From positions 186,001 to 250,000 of the forward strand of contig JAAEAF010000285.1 in NCBI GenBank assembly GCA_011037195.1: 64,000 bases of DNA. The letters run 5' to 3'. The notes under the pieces were generated by a model, which saw only the letters and a program-made list of their open reading frames with translations, searched no databases and had not been told where the DNA came from. The position numbers were made by a program, and so were the translations under genes. Below are positions 33,069-45,099 of the stretch, piece after piece. Origin of the DNA: Triatoma infestans. Taxonomy: Eukaryota; Arthropoda; Insecta; Hemiptera; Reduviidae. Position 1 is the first letter of the stretch. Each line of letters begins with the position of its first letter.

Positions 33069-34112
33069 AGATCTGGTGTGAAACACTCACACAACTTTCT
33101 CTTACTCCACTTTTCAAAAGTGTGATTTGCAAATTTTATAGTTTGTGTACCAAATTTGATGAAATTCGTACAAGTTCGTCGAAAACTGGAAAAAAAAGTT
33201 CAGTAAAAGCGCACTTCCGGTTTACTTATTTTCTTGAAACTCTGAATTTTGAACATCTATTTATTTCTAATTAATTTTGTTAGGATGGTAGGATTGTATA
33301 ATCAACTATGATAGCACTTTAGAGGCAACCTAACCCCACCCCTTCCCCAAAAGTGCCCTAAATGAATTTTTTCACGAAAATGTTTTAAATAAAAGCTGTA
33401 GACCTTTGTATGTTTAGTTGGTATTCGAAGTTTATAGAAAAATCATCTGAGCCGTTTTTGAGAAAATTGCAAGAAAGTAAAAAAATACCAGAAAACTGAA
33501 AAATACATTTTAGCAAAAATCGCACTTCCGGTCATCCGATTTTTTTCAAACACACATTTAATTTCAACAACACATTTAATTCTAATTAATATTGCATAGA
33601 TGATAGAATTGTATAGTAAACTGAAATAGGACTTTAGAAGACAACCCATAACCCCCCTCCCCTAAAAGTGCCCTTGAATGCATTTTCCCTAGAAATGTTT
33701 TAAATAAAAATTGTACATCTTTGTAAGTGTAGTTGATATAACAAGTTTAAAGAAAATCGTTGGAGCCATTTTTGAGAAAACTGTAAAAAATGGAAAAAAA
33801 CATTTAGTAAAGTGGTACTTCCGGTTGAGGAATTTAGAGCGCTGGCTTAGTGTCGGATCCCATAGTGATACCAAAACGGAATATCAAGTTTGAATTTTCC
33901 GCGATTTTTCGTTTTTGAGCTATGCTGTTCACATACACACACACACACACACACACAGACACACACACAGACACACACACACACACACACAGACCATTTG
34001 CTAAAAACCCCTTTTTTGGATTCTCGGGACCTCAAAACGGATATTTCCGGTGAAAAGTTGATATCGAAAATTTGGCACGATTACAATACTACCTCTTACT
34101 AGGAGTAAGTAA
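33069..34112 (+). repeat. R-repeat, most complete copy
   Basis: Starts CTGGTGTGAAACACTCACAC, AACTTTCTCTTACTCC and ends CTCTTACTAGGAGTAAG. Three imperfect modules have ACTTCCGG near 33223, 33525 and 33827, so the period is about 300 bp. Each module has the order TTGAGAAAA, CACTTCCGG, CAAACTC, CATATTTAATTCTAATTAAT, GATGATAGAATTGTATA, ACCCC, GTGCCCTTAAATGA. A (CA)n tract lies in the last module. No coding capacity; frames at 33011-33274 and elsewhere follow the repeat. Confidence 0.8.
33935..33991. repeat. (CA)n microsatellite
   Basis: CA units interrupted by two GA steps, inside the R-repeat; the equivalent position in the 42.4 kb copy is (GT)n, and it is nearly absent at 50.9 kb. Confidence 0.9.
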
Positions 34113-34127
34113 AAAAAAAGCGAGCAC

Positions 34128-34620
34128 ACACATAAGAACTACTTACACAACCTATATTAGTGCTGTAGTGTAAATGATGGGAGTTCTGTTTATAGTGTAG
34201 ACCATACGGGTTTGAAAAGGCGTTTATATGAATATGTTTTAGAGAGAGATATGTTTAAAAAATAAGTAATAAGTCACCACTCTAGTTTAAAATAAATAAA
34301 AAATAAATATAATGAATCGAGATATGTTACAAGATTATAAATTTAGTAGTAAATTCTAAGTTTGTAAATACATGAAAACTCTCGCACTTAAAATATTCTG
34401 TAACTAGAAAGGTTTTGTTGAACACAAATATTTTCGTAACATAAACTGGCACTTGAATGGGCAGAATGATGTTCTGAATGCGACTGTTGTAAGACTAATG
34501 ATATTTGTTGGACTGCTATATGATGGCTGGTTTGTATTGGATCCGCTATAATGCTGGTGAATAATACTCGCTAGTTCTAGAGGGGGTTTTCTCCTACTAA
34601 GCAACTGAGCCAAGGGATAT
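34128..34620 (-). mobile_element. P-repeat, divergent copy
   Basis: The minus strand shares the P-repeat plan: an AAAACCCCCTCTAG block, GGTGACTTATTACTTATTTT, a TCTCTCTAAAACATATTCAT segment and AACTCCCATCATTTACAC. It lacks the hammerhead block. Similarity is lower than between the other copies. Confidence 0.45.
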
Positions 34621-35716
34621 TGTCTTGGGTAACATTGTCTTGTACCTGGTTTGACCCTTTTTGGCTGTCAATATACAAATTTCTTTTGAAACTGATATAT
34701 TTAACTAATATTTTTAAATTATATTTATTTCTACTTCCTGCATCCATCACAGTGATGTATTATTTATTTCGAATTACTTTTTTAAAAAATTTCGCTGAAG
34801 AAAGCGAACATTTTGTTCGAGAAAAATTAAAAAAGAAAACTTTTTGTGTGTATTATTTATTTTTACCCTATTGCATCAGGCTGATTAGTTAATAAAAAAA
34901 ATGTTTAAATATTAAACTCTACGGTCAATAAAAAAATATAACCTTTTTTTTTTTTTTTTAAATACTTTTATAAAGAATAAATAAATACAAAGTTGAAGCT
35001 AAAGCTTTTTAAATTTTAATTTTACCTGTTTATTGGACATTTTTATTAAATAGTAATACAAATAAATATTATATTTATTGTGACACAAATAAAATAAACA
35101 AAGTCTTCTTCAACAACTGTTAAAAAAAATAATACTTTGTCTGGCTTTCTCTAATTAGATCGATTCTGGGAAATAATTTATAGAATTGAAACATCTAATA
35201 TCTAGTAAATTCCACCAGAGGGCAATAAAGACATTTTAATTAAAATGGAAACTGACTTAAGAATTACTAAAGCACAATGGAAGACCGCCTACCCTCCCTA
35301 GTAACTTATTAATAAAACTAACAAAAAAACAAAATAAAGTTTTATAGTAGACACAAAATTATAGATAAGTAGATACTGAAATTTATTAAATTGGAAATAA
35401 GTGTGTTAAATCAATTTTTAATAACTTTAATTTTAATTAATAGTAAAGCAGTCATTATAAATTATAAGAGTAATTAATTTATTATTAATATTTTTTGATA
35501 ATTTAGGATTAAATAAATGAAATTCTATTTAGTTAAATTTGTATAATATTGTCTCCAAAATTGTACATACTATGTGCAATTAAATTGATAAAAGAAATTT
35601 ATATTCCCTAAAATTGCAGAACTCGGAGATAAATTTTAAGGTCAGCCCTGCTCCCAGAGCTTGACATTTCCTAAACTGGAGTAAAGTAATAAAACATGAA
35701 ATACATGAGCCATTGG
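34621..35716. other. AT-rich sequence, nothing recognised
   Basis: The 90-codon frame at 34620-34892 is hydrophobic and AT-driven without a recognisable domain. Confidence 0.5.
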
Positions 35717-35790
35717 GGCGGGTGTTGGTGTAGTGGTTATGAGCATGGACTTGTATCTGGGAGGTTCCCAGTTCGAATCTCGCGTATAAC
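35717..35790 (+). mobile_element. tRNA-like SINE head, second family
   Basis: A box TGGTGTAGTGG at 35726-35736 and B box AGTTCGAATCT at 35770-35780 are spaced as in tRNA. The acceptor ends do not pair, and the body that follows is not homologous to the other SINE, so this is a tRNA-derived repeat head rather than a working tRNA. The extent of the body is unclear. Confidence 0.6.
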
Positions 35791-36002
35791 TGCTAAATTT
35801 TATATTCGTTTAAAAAATTTTTATGGTAAAATAAGTGCTTCCGTTTCCGTCCACGAGACGGTTGCAATGTCTCTTGTAATATTCTGGTCCTCCAAAATTT
35901 ACTTCCGTTTATACCATTTATCATTTTCAATGTTTGACCGACAGCTTGTTATTCGATGCAAAAAAATGCATAACTCAATGAGAAATTAAAACAAATAAAA
36001 TG

Positions 36003-36075
36003 TGAATAATTCATACAACTTTCTCTTACTGCAATCAATACAATTCTAACTGATACATTTTCTCCAAACTTGCAA
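36003..36075 (+). repeat. R-repeat end fragment
   Basis: AATTCATACAACTTTCTCTTACTGCAAT and TTCTCCAAACTTGCAAT resemble the R-repeat left end. Confidence 0.4.
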
Positions 36076-36795
36076 TGTTTACTGAACTTTTTGGCTGGGC
36101 TTGCAAAAACACAAAAAGGTTTACTGATTATACCTGTCTATCTGAGTATGATTGTACTTGAATGTGAATGTGAATGGAATCAAGTCGGCAAATTCGCCAC
36201 ACAAAAGTCACACCCTAGCTAATAATATACCGTTAGAACAAACAATTTTTTTCACACATAATGCGTTGCAATTTTGAAGACACCCTTCTTATCCGGAAAG
36301 TTAGTGAGTTTCCTTAAATTTTATTGGTAAATACTAACACACCTTTAATAACCATTAAGGTTGTAACATGCTACTTATTTGAAATCTTAGGTTAAATAAA
36401 ACCTTTAGGGGAGAATTTATTAATCTCCTTCGCAATGTCTTAGGTTTCAAGATTGTTGAACGGAATAATGTTTTTATGAAATATAATAGTGGGTGCTTTG
36501 TGGTTCACTCGATTATTCCATTAATTTATTCATAATTCCAGGCCTTTCTGGGATACATCTCGAAATATGTTTGATCAGCTCTTTGAATTTTCTAAGATCA
36601 TATTTTAGCAGTATTATTACAATATCAATATTAACACTGCAATTATATTAAGTTGCAGTATCATTAAGTTTTGCTAACTACACATCATTATGTAGGGTAT
36701 TTATTGATTATTAATTAACAACTAATTGTCATAATCATATCAATAAATACTCTCATATATTTTAGTTGAACACCAAAAAAAACTGGGACTAGAAT

Positions 36796-37206
36796 GTGGT
36801 AACACCTATGACTCCTACTGCTAGTGATGGAGGAGAGGTACTCCATTATCGTCTTGGCAGATCGCTAGTCTATAAGGATACTGAAGATGGAAACATCTTT
36901 CCCAGAACTTGCCCAAATTCTTGGATTTCTTCGAGAGGAGTGCTGTTGGTTCAGAGGTTGGATACGGAATACCCGCTTCATCTGAGTGGCGTAGTAAATC
37001 TCAACCTTGTCATGAGGATATTTGAAAACGTAGGCTATGGTCAAGCTTTGCTTGTCCAGGGCCGGGCTAGCGACCATTATAAGCCTTTAAGTAGGGGGGC
37101 TTGTTCTCTCTGGAAAATGGTATCACAGGTTCGTGATTCAGCCCGGCAGAGCTTGCTGTGCACTCACAAGCTGAGGAAAGGTTTCGTGGGGGTCGACGTT
37201 TCGTAA
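36796..37206 (+). CDS. Orphan open frame, 136 codons, unknown
   Basis: A GC-richer island (about 36780-37400) within AT-rich DNA holds an uninterrupted frame from MVTPMTPTASDGG to GFVGVDVS. I recognise no domain, signal peptide or membrane segment. No second copy exists in the window, and the reverse frame is also partly open, so chance is quite possible. It could be an unrecognised exon or the 5' part of a LINE. The base composition, not the protein, is the reason to list it. Confidence 0.2.
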   Translation: MVTPMTPTASDGGEVLHYRLGRSLVYKDTEDGNIFPRTCPNSWISSRGVLLVQRLDTEYPLHLSGVVNLNLVMRIFENVGYGQALLVQGRASDHYKPLSRGACSLWKMVSQVRDSARQSLLCTHKLRKGFVGVDVS

Positions 37207-37859
37207 TTATGATAGTGGAGTCTCAGTGATTGTTTTGTGGGAGGGAGTTGGTTTGCCTACAGGAATAGTTGCGCCTTTTCCCATTCCCTCACAACATCAT
37301 GTCATGTCTGTTGAGAGGTCTTATCACGGCCGGTGGCTTCAGAGAGAGGGGAGAGGACCAATAGACTTCTTTTGAAGGCAGCGCACTAGTAGACTCCTCA
37401 AGCGAAAAAAAAGAAAAAAGTGTTCAACGTGTCATTTTAAGTATTGCTCATATTATTAGGCAGGAAGACCTTTACGATAACTACCACTTAGGAATCCTAT
37501 AATACATGTGGTTAGAAGGCTAAGTAAATGTCATCGCATTTTCTTTGAAACTAATATATTTCATGAATTTTTAAAGTTATTTTATTTTTATTTCAAATAT
37601 TGCTCCAAGAAAATTTATACTGACTGTTCTAAAGAATACTGGTAAATTAACACTTTTATTCACTTGAATATGATAGTTCCACAACTGTCTTTTAAAGCAT
37701 AGATTTATAAATTCTAGAATATAAATAATCCTTATCTAAGAATGGTGTTCGGTATTTAATATAAATTTAAATTTGCCGCCAACAGCGTACAGTTTTATTT
37801 CGGAGGGGAGTATTATACTGCCTTGATAATTTACTAATCTATTAGGGTGTGTCCTAAGT

Positions 37860-38210
37860 GTAGAGAGAGGGGTAACCTATGCATTCTTCCTCTCTCAGTC
37901 AGTCGCTATCTAACAGTCGTTGAAGTAAGTCGTCGTGCAGAAGTAAAATCTGTCTATACAATTCATGCCAGTTCGGTTACTCTTAATTGTGAAAACCCAA
38001 GTTTATTACTATTAGTATTAATAAACTGGGCCTTGCGTTGATTAAGCGGCTCCGGTTCTCTCGGCCCTGCATAGGTTTATCATGAAATCACATGGTTGTT
38101 ACTTCCAGTGGTTTCCTGCCGTGCAGTTTCTGAGAGCCCATTTAATTATTATCTACGATCATCAGCCAAGTAGCAGTGTATTGGTCAAGCCTCAAGAGTT
38201 GGAGGCACAT
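37860..38210 (+). mobile_element. LTR-like repeat fragment, copy 2
   Basis: Homologous to 60-440 on the opposite strand. AATAAA at 38020-38025 is followed by CTGGGCCTTGCG and a GC-richer segment, an arrangement seen at the R/U5 part of LTRs. No coding sequence follows. I found no TG...CA ends with a target duplication. Confidence 0.45.
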
Positions 38211-38215
38211 GATAA

Positions 38216-40239
38216 TTATTTCCTTATTTTTATTTTTCCTCTTCCCGATATGGGCTAAGGACACATGGGTCTTCCAACACTGGTAACAAAGATTCTGCGT
38301 TTCAAGGTAAGCGCCATTCCTTTGGCTTATTGAAAGTGATAATAAATAATCTTTGCTACCCAATTTAAATTTAATTTATACATTCATTTTTTTCCCATAT
38401 AATTTTTAATATTTTAATTTCCCATGTTGTATAACCATATATTATATACAGTCCACTCAATATTTTCACTCAAAATATATTTTTATTTGTTTTCTTTCCA
38501 GTATTTACAAATTTGTATTTAAATAAAAAAATCAGAAGTCAAGATAAAGATGTGATTTCCTTTTAAGCGGGTGAAACACAATCCAATTTTAAAAGTATAT
38601 ATAAATTATTTTGTACAATGTAGTAAAATGTAATATAAAATCCAAAGAAATACTAGAAAGAAAATTGTTCCAAACAGATACAATATGTTTCCGGTTTATT
38701 CCAACTGTAATATGATCCTAAATAAACCAAGAATATTTTTCAACATTGTTCTGCTACTATTGTAAAAAAAAAAATATAAAAAAAATAAAAATTGAATATT
38801 CCACTCAGTTCGTATTTCTAAAAAATGAAACAAATATATTTTTTTATATTCAGCTGAGTTATGATTACACAAAAATATATTTACAAGTGAACTTCTGTTA
38901 GAATATTTTATTAAAACAGTATTTTTTTTTTTTCAATAAATCTGTGTGTGCCGAATGTTCAAAAAAAAAGTATTAATGGAAATAGTCCTACCCCACTTGG
39001 ATTAGTAGCTTTCAACCATTTATTGTTCGTTTTCTATTGCAAATATTTCTTTATCTCTTATTTCCTATAAAAATACAGATAAAACTATGCTTATAGTATT
39101 ACAAAGAAAACAAATATGTACCCTACAAAAATATGTAGATACCTTAAAGGCTATTTCTTAATCCGCGATTCGCTACTCAATCTATGCTTTTTCATGAAGT
39201 ATTTATGCCTCCCAGACACTAATCACAAGAGCTTGACAGCTGAGTAAAGCTTTCCTAATGATTTTACCCATGCAAAACGGACATTAACTTCTGTGGTATA
39301 ATTTTTGTTAAGAACAAGTTGACTGGTATGGATACTGTCCGTTAAAAGTTAGCATTTAATTTCGTCATAACAGTATTTTTTTTTGTTTGCAAATTTTCTG
39401 TTTGTATAACTGCAGTCGCAATTATGTGGATAGAATAATTTAGGATTACAGTTTTTGGTTTAGGTAATTTAGAAGTTTTTCCTGGAGTAATGAGTATCGG
39501 GGAACTAGTTTTTATTTGTATATAGATTTATCATGTGTATACTGTAAATACATTGTGTCTTTTTTGCTTCTTCAGAGGCTATATTTCCACGCGCTAATAA
39601 AAGAGGAATTTTTCTATTTCTATAGCTAATTCACAGTAGATAAGAGCGCAAACTTAGGAACTACCCTTGGTTAGAAAAAAAAGAAAAGAAAATAAACTCA
39701 AGCGCACTTAGACTACGAATTATTCCCTCTCATGGCCACCAAAGAATTAGGGAATCAGCTTCATTCTCCATACCTGGTTTCCCTCTAAAAGCTATCTCTT
39801 GGTAGGAATTAAGAGATAGAAGAATCTGGAATAAATAGCCGGAAAACTGAGGGTTTTAAAGAATTCGCCAGATCCACTTTGAAGAATAAATAAGTCACAA
39901 GATAAATATTGAAGAATTACCACTAGAGAAAGTTTATCCAGCTATTAGAACTATTAGCGACTATTAAACCAGCCAACTGGCCATACCGCTCATTAGGCAG
40001 CTCAAGTCAGTCAGTGGTACCAATTACTATATCAAGATACCACATCAACGCCTTTCGCTCGGTCGCTCAATCTTCTATTTATTCTATCTCCTCACTATTA
40101 TCGTTAAAATATAAATCGTTAGTGTAGTATCAGTTTGTGTATTCATTTTTATCAACAATTAAACTTCTCTATATCCACCACAATTTTGTGAATTGCTAGA
40201 TTGTTGAAGGGGATTATCGCATTGCGACCTGAAAGACCT
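38216..40239. other. AT-rich sequence, nothing recognised
   Basis: Poly-A/T tracts to about 39000, then more complex sequence from 39600 to 40200 (CAGTCAGTGGTACCAATTAC) that could be an old LTR but has no partner in the window. Confidence 0.4.
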
Positions 40240-40425
40240 ATTGTGCTCCCGGGAGCCTTTCCAGAGCACTGCCGGCCTCCAAGCAGTGTTCTCCAGCTAT
40301 AGACAATACTGCTTATCACCGTAGAGTGAGAAAGAGAAAATCTAAGGGCAGCATGCTGGATTCGAACCCGGGACCTCCGCGTTGCTAGGCCAGCGCGCTA
40401 CCACTGAGCTAAAAACTGCCATCTC
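40240..40425 (-). mobile_element. tRNA-derived SINE, 3'-truncated
   Basis: Minus strand A box TAGCTCAGTGG (40401-40411) and perfect B box GGTTCGAATCC (40358-40368), followed by the family body with GGAGAACACTGCTTGGAGGC. The GACGCCTTAAA end and A tail are missing. Confidence 0.85.
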
Positions 40426-40530
40426 CCTTGGCTTACGCCAATTAACTAGGGACGGAGACCCTAGTTTGGGTATTGTGTTTGTCCTTGTCTGTAAAGTGCA
40501 GGGTGTATGTAGTTTAAGTGTACAGTTCAA

Positions 40531-40624
40531 GAGCTAGGTTGAGCTGTTTAGTTTAAGAGCTAGGTTGAGCTGTTTAGTTTAAGAGCTAGGTTGAGCTGTT
40601 TAGTTTAAGAGCTAGGTTGTGTAC
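40531..40624. repeat. 26 bp minisatellite, about 3.6 copies
   Basis: Unit starts at 40531, 40557, 40583 and 40609: GAGCTAGGTTGAGCTGTT then TAGTTTAA. Copies are essentially identical, suggesting recent expansion. Confidence 0.95.
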
Positions 40625-40873
40625 AGTTCTGACGAAGTGCTTGGAGTACTGAGCTGTGGTGACCCGTGAGGTCGCTACTTTCCAAGTAACTACATGCAAC
40701 AGATACCCCTAGCGGGCATTTTGTGAATGAATTATTTCAATGTACATTACAGCGCACGTTTAATCCACTATTTCTGCTTTTCTATTAACATAAGGTCTTT
40801 GTAATTGTAAGAATTATTGTCGACTACACTGAATACTTGATGAGAGGATTAAGAAATAAAGCAACTTATACTT

Positions 40874-41144
40874 TTTATTTTATTTTATTGTCTGTGGGCA
40901 GGGACCAAGCCCTATGCTATCCAAAGCCCTTCTGGCCCATACACTACCCCAAAGTTCGGAGCCTTCTCAGTGCACTGCCGGCCTTCGGACAGTGTTCTCT
41001 CGTTACAGACAATACTGTCCATCACCGGACAATGAGCTGTAAGAGGTTCCTAGGAAGAAAAAATCTAAGGGCAGTATCTGGACTCTAACCCGGGACCACC
41101 GCATTGCTAGTCCAGCGCGCTACCACTGAGCTAATCCCTTCACT
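40874..41144 (-). mobile_element. tRNA-derived SINE with 11 bp target duplication
   Basis: The minus strand holds A box TAGCTCAGTGG (41123-41133), B-box-like GGTTAGAGTCC (41080-41090), and the family body. The tail is (AAAAT)n-like. AACTTATACTT flanks it exactly at 40863-40873 and 41145-41155. The segment at 40895-40960 is extra compared with the 26.5 kb copy. Confidence 0.9.
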
Positions 41145-41155
41145 AACTTATACTT

Positions 41156-42440
41156 AAATACTGAATGAACCCACTTGAGTTGGTACAGAAGTTGCCACGG
41201 TGGTGAATTAATCGCCTTCATAATGCCGTGTAGCATTGTGGATTACCTGACCTGTGTGATCGGCGTTTACCGAATTGATACCTGCCCAACACCTTATGAA
41301 ACAGATGGCGAACCTTATAACAAGTTTCCGATTGCCCGCCACTAGGAAGCAAAGATGCCGAGATGGAGATTTAAAAGACGATGATATCACTAGGAAATCA
41401 GAATAGGGAAAAGCATAATTGTCAAAATGATAAGCTTTGAATAATGAAGGGGGGAGGCAAGTCCATTCGAATTGCATCACTCAATTCTCTTGAATTAAAA
41501 AAATCTTAGCATAAATATCATTGCTTTGGATATCTTCCTATAAATATCCGGATGACGGACACACCGAGATTACTTTAACAAAATTACAAGAATATTATAA
41601 ACATCATTTGTATATATACTTATATACGTAACTAACGAATAATGATCTTGTTGTAGAGGCGGTCCTTAGAAAATGCTAGTGTCAGATTGAAGCGTGGCAA
41701 ACTTGGGGGCAGTGAAGAGTATCATAGTACAGGAAAAAAAGAAGGGTAGCGCATAATGAAGGGAATTAATTATTCAATAGAAAAGAGAGCTAGGTTATTT
41801 GCTCGTCCAGTTGTAATTCAGAATAGAAATGAACTTCTTCTTTTTTTTATAGTTATTCAATTAAATAAAAAAGAATCAACAAAAAAGAGTCCGCCTGCTT
41901 TTTTAATAGCATCTCAAGTTGTCACATTTTCACAATGCAAGTGGACAATGCAAGATGTCGTGGACTATAATTAGCATTTTATTCTCTTATTAGAAAGTCA
42001 ATAAGAAATTATTTTGCCCAATTCAGAGAAACATATCTAATGTAAAAGTAAAGAATCGTTAAGGATTTAAAAAAGTTAAAATGAAATTCTCAGTAAAACT
42101 ATTCCAAAACATGCGCAACAACCATAAAAAAAAATGTTTTCATTAATATGCATTGTTCTTTTTTTCCCCCCCTCTCTAAAACCCAAGAGTAAACATTTTA
42201 ATTGAGACGGCTTCACTAAACTTTTTTATGTTCTAGTTTAGTTTGTTTCAACTTTGTAAAAAATAAAAAATAAAATAATAAAAATGCTAATATTTTAAAT
42301 CTTTAGGGAATTAGAATATATATATATTTTTTTTTTGGAGGGGAAGGTTAAAAAGAGAGTTTTTAGAGGAAATTAAATGCAGAAATTTATAGAGAGGTAC
42401 TCCTCACTTAAAGACTGTTCGAAGCGAGCTTACGACTAAT
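41156..42440. other. No recognised feature
   Basis: AT-rich; the frames at 41208-41480 and 41756-41974 show no recognisable motif and have no second copy. Confidence 0.45.
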
Positions 42441-43437
42441 TACTTTCTCTTACTCCTGGTAATAGTCATCAAGGAGTATTGTAATCGTGTCAAATTTTCG
42501 ATATCGAGTTTTCACCGGAAATATCCGTTTTCAGGTCCCCTGAGTCCAAAAAAGTGGTTTTTAGCAAATGGTATGTGTGTGTGTGTGCGTATATGTATGT
42601 GAACAGCATAGCTCAAAACTGAACAACCGTAGAAAGTTGAAACTTGATATTCCGTTTAGGTATCATCATGGAATCTGACAGTACGTTATCTGTCAAAATT
42701 CCTCAACCGGAAGTACCACTTTACTAGTTGTTTTTTTTTACGTTTTTGCGATTTTCTCAAAAATGGCTCAGACGATTTTCTTTAAACTTCATATATCAAC
42801 CACACATATAAAGAGCTACAACTTTTAATTGAAACATTTCTCCGGGAAAATGCATTTAAGGGCACTTTTGGGGGAGGGGTGGAGTTAGGTTTCCATCTAA
42901 AGTGCTATTTCAGTTTAATAGACAATTCTGTCATCTAAATAATGTTAATTAGAATTAAATATGTTGTGAAATTCCGAGGTTGAAAAAAATCGGATAACCG
43001 GAAGTGCGTTTACTTTACCACTTTACTAAATGATTTATTCACTTTTTAGCGATTTTCTCAAAAATGGCTCCGACGATTTTCTTGAAACTTCTTATATAAA
43101 CTAAACATGTAAAGGTCTACATCTTTTATTAAAACATTTCTCTGGGAAAATTCATTTAAGGGTACTTTTGGGGGAGAGGTGGGAGGGATTACAGCTTCCT
43201 CTAAATTGCTATCATCGGGATTACAATTCTATCATCCCCAAACAAAATTAATGGATGGCAAAATTCGAGTTTCTAAGAAAATTTAGTAATCCGGAGTGCG
43301 CTTTTACTGCAAAAGTTTTTTCAATTTTCGACGAATTTCGCGTAAATTTGGTACACAAACTATAAAATTTGTCAATTATAATTTTGAGAACTGGAGTAAG
43401 AGAAAGTTGTGTGAGTGTTTCACACCAGATTTTTTTT
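42441..43437 (-). repeat. R-repeat, near full length
   Basis: On the minus strand from CTGGTGTGAAACACTCACAC (43430) to GGAGTAAGAGAAAGTA (42441). CCGGAAGT motifs at about 42709, 43000 and 43291 give three modules with a period near 291 bp. The terminal ACTTTCTCTTACTCC and GGAGTAAGAGAAAGT are exact reverse complements. Confidence 0.8.
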
Positions 43438-43839
43438 CTTTTATTTTGAAAAATTTTTTTTCGCCCATATGCGTCGCTTACAAATTCTACTGCATGTACA
43501 ATTCCCCGCACTCAATATTGCAGTCGATTTGCCAGTCGCAAACTTACGTACACATATTTATAGTTACAAATATTCATACGGTTAATTGTCGAATGATTTA
43601 ACCAAATAGAACGGTAAATGAATGATGTTTTACGATGGTACCGAGAAAATTTTCGGCGAAAGAAAATATACAAACCAGATCATGTTAAATGTGTTTTTTA
43701 TCATTCATCATCCTCTCGAAAGCATTATCCTCTTTGGCCGGCACCGTCAACAGTACCTAGCAGGTGTAGTGCAAGAAGGAAATGCAAAACTTGAAATAAT
43801 TTTGGAAAAATAAATATAGTGAATTTAACTTCAAATCAA

Positions 43840-44310
43840 GTGTATTTTGGGGCAGTGACAAGAGTAAGTTACTATTTATTTAAGGTCAATGCTATTGAAG
43901 AGACAAAAAGACAAGACTACTTGTCCGGTGTTTTTTTGGTAGGAGAAACAAGGCCTACCAAGAGTAGCATTCTTTCATCAGTTGTCTTACAGCATTTCAC
44001 CAATCTAAATTCGATATTCATCCCGTATACATAGAGACTAAACATCAGTGCCAGTTATAAGCGTTAAACATTTAATCTAATGAAGTATAATTGATTTTAA
44101 AAATAAATTTCTTTAAAGATAATTCAATTAAATCATCTTTAAAGAAAGATGTCTAATCTGTCTCTTACTTATTTCTTAAACTTCTATCTCTATCTTAAAC
44201 AAATTCACACTCTCAAGCCTCCTCTTACAAAACCGCTCGTGTTATAATACTACAAACAATACTCACAATACTACAACACATACACATCAACAAATTACAT
44301 GTCACAGGTT
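43840..44310 (+). mobile_element. P-repeat copy, no hammerhead
   Basis: Same order as 18093-18560: a GTGACAAGAGTAAGTTACTA start, AAGGTCAATGCTATTGAAGA, CAGTGCCAGTTATAAGCG, TTAAACTTCTATCTC, CTCAAGCCTCCTCTTACAAA and ACCGCTCGTG, ending CAACAAATTACATGTCACAG. The frame at 43819-44034 is not conserved elsewhere. Confidence 0.6.
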
Positions 44311-44646
44311 TAATGATGATTGTAATTTAATTTAATCTAAATAATTATCTGACTAATTAATTTAAAATATATTTATCTGGATTTTATTATTTTGCTATAT
44401 ATATAGACTTATGTTGATTATAATTGTAACTATCTTAACAATAATTAATTGTTAAATGTAAATTTAATAATAAATTGTAGATAACCAAAAATTATTAATA
44501 TATTTAAGCTTTATTAATCAATTCTGTGCAAATTAATGTAATAATACCCTCATAAGAACGTGCCACTAGCCCATTCTTAAATGCCAAAGAACTGTATCAA
44601 TCATATATATATAAAGATGGATTAATGGTTGGACGTTAGAATGTGA

Positions 44647-45044
44647 TCAGGAGTATCTGATTGTTGCCTTATCGATCAGCGTTTTTTTTGTCATGAACGG
44701 TGGGGTTTTCAAGTATTAAAACGGTCTTTGTCATCTTTGGAAAGGTCAGTGGTTCGTAGTTATATTCGGTGTCAATGATGAGGTTAGGAATGCTGTGTTT
44801 AGGTCTGCGATTGGGGAGGTTAAAATTTGGGACCAAGACTTAGGATTTTCTGAACTTCATTGGGAATCGGAGTAGAGGACATGTTCTTTAGCCAAAAAAG
44901 GGTCGGAGGTAGGATAATTGTTGGAACAGGTAGTACTTACAATTCAGGAGAATTTTTTGTGTAATGTCCGACTGTGTTGTTTCGAGTAGGATGTATGAAG
45001 GTGATCACAGACTGGTCGATAAGCCAACAATCAGATACACCTGA
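44647..45044 (-). pseudogene. Penelope-like N-terminal fragment in 33 bp inverted repeats
   Basis: The minus strand encodes WLKNMSSTPIPNEVQKILSL then GPKF, followed in the next frame by NLPNRRPKHSIPNLIIDTEY and NYEPLTFPKMTKTVL, which fits the conserved LSLGPKFN..P..LI...E region ahead of the Penelope RT. One base change of frame lies at the FN position. The 33 bp segments 44647-44679 and 45012-45044 are inverted copies (TATCTGATTGTTGCCTTATC versus GATAAGCCAACAATCAGATA), so the fragment ends in terminal-repeat-like arms. The RT catalytic core is absent. Confidence 0.65.
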
Positions 45045-45099
45045 GAAAAAATATCCAAGTTTCTAAAACAACAAAAAATATTGAATTTAATAAATAATC

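Noticed and set aside
33847..34102. Open frames rich in Cys-Val or Thr-His
   Set aside because: They are translations of the (CA)n tract within an R-repeat.
35717..35790. Functional tRNA gene
   Set aside because: A and B boxes are present but the acceptor stem does not close and the repeat context fits a SINE head.
40531..40624. CRISPR-like array
   Set aside because: The units are contiguous tandem repeats without spacers, and the setting is eukaryotic.
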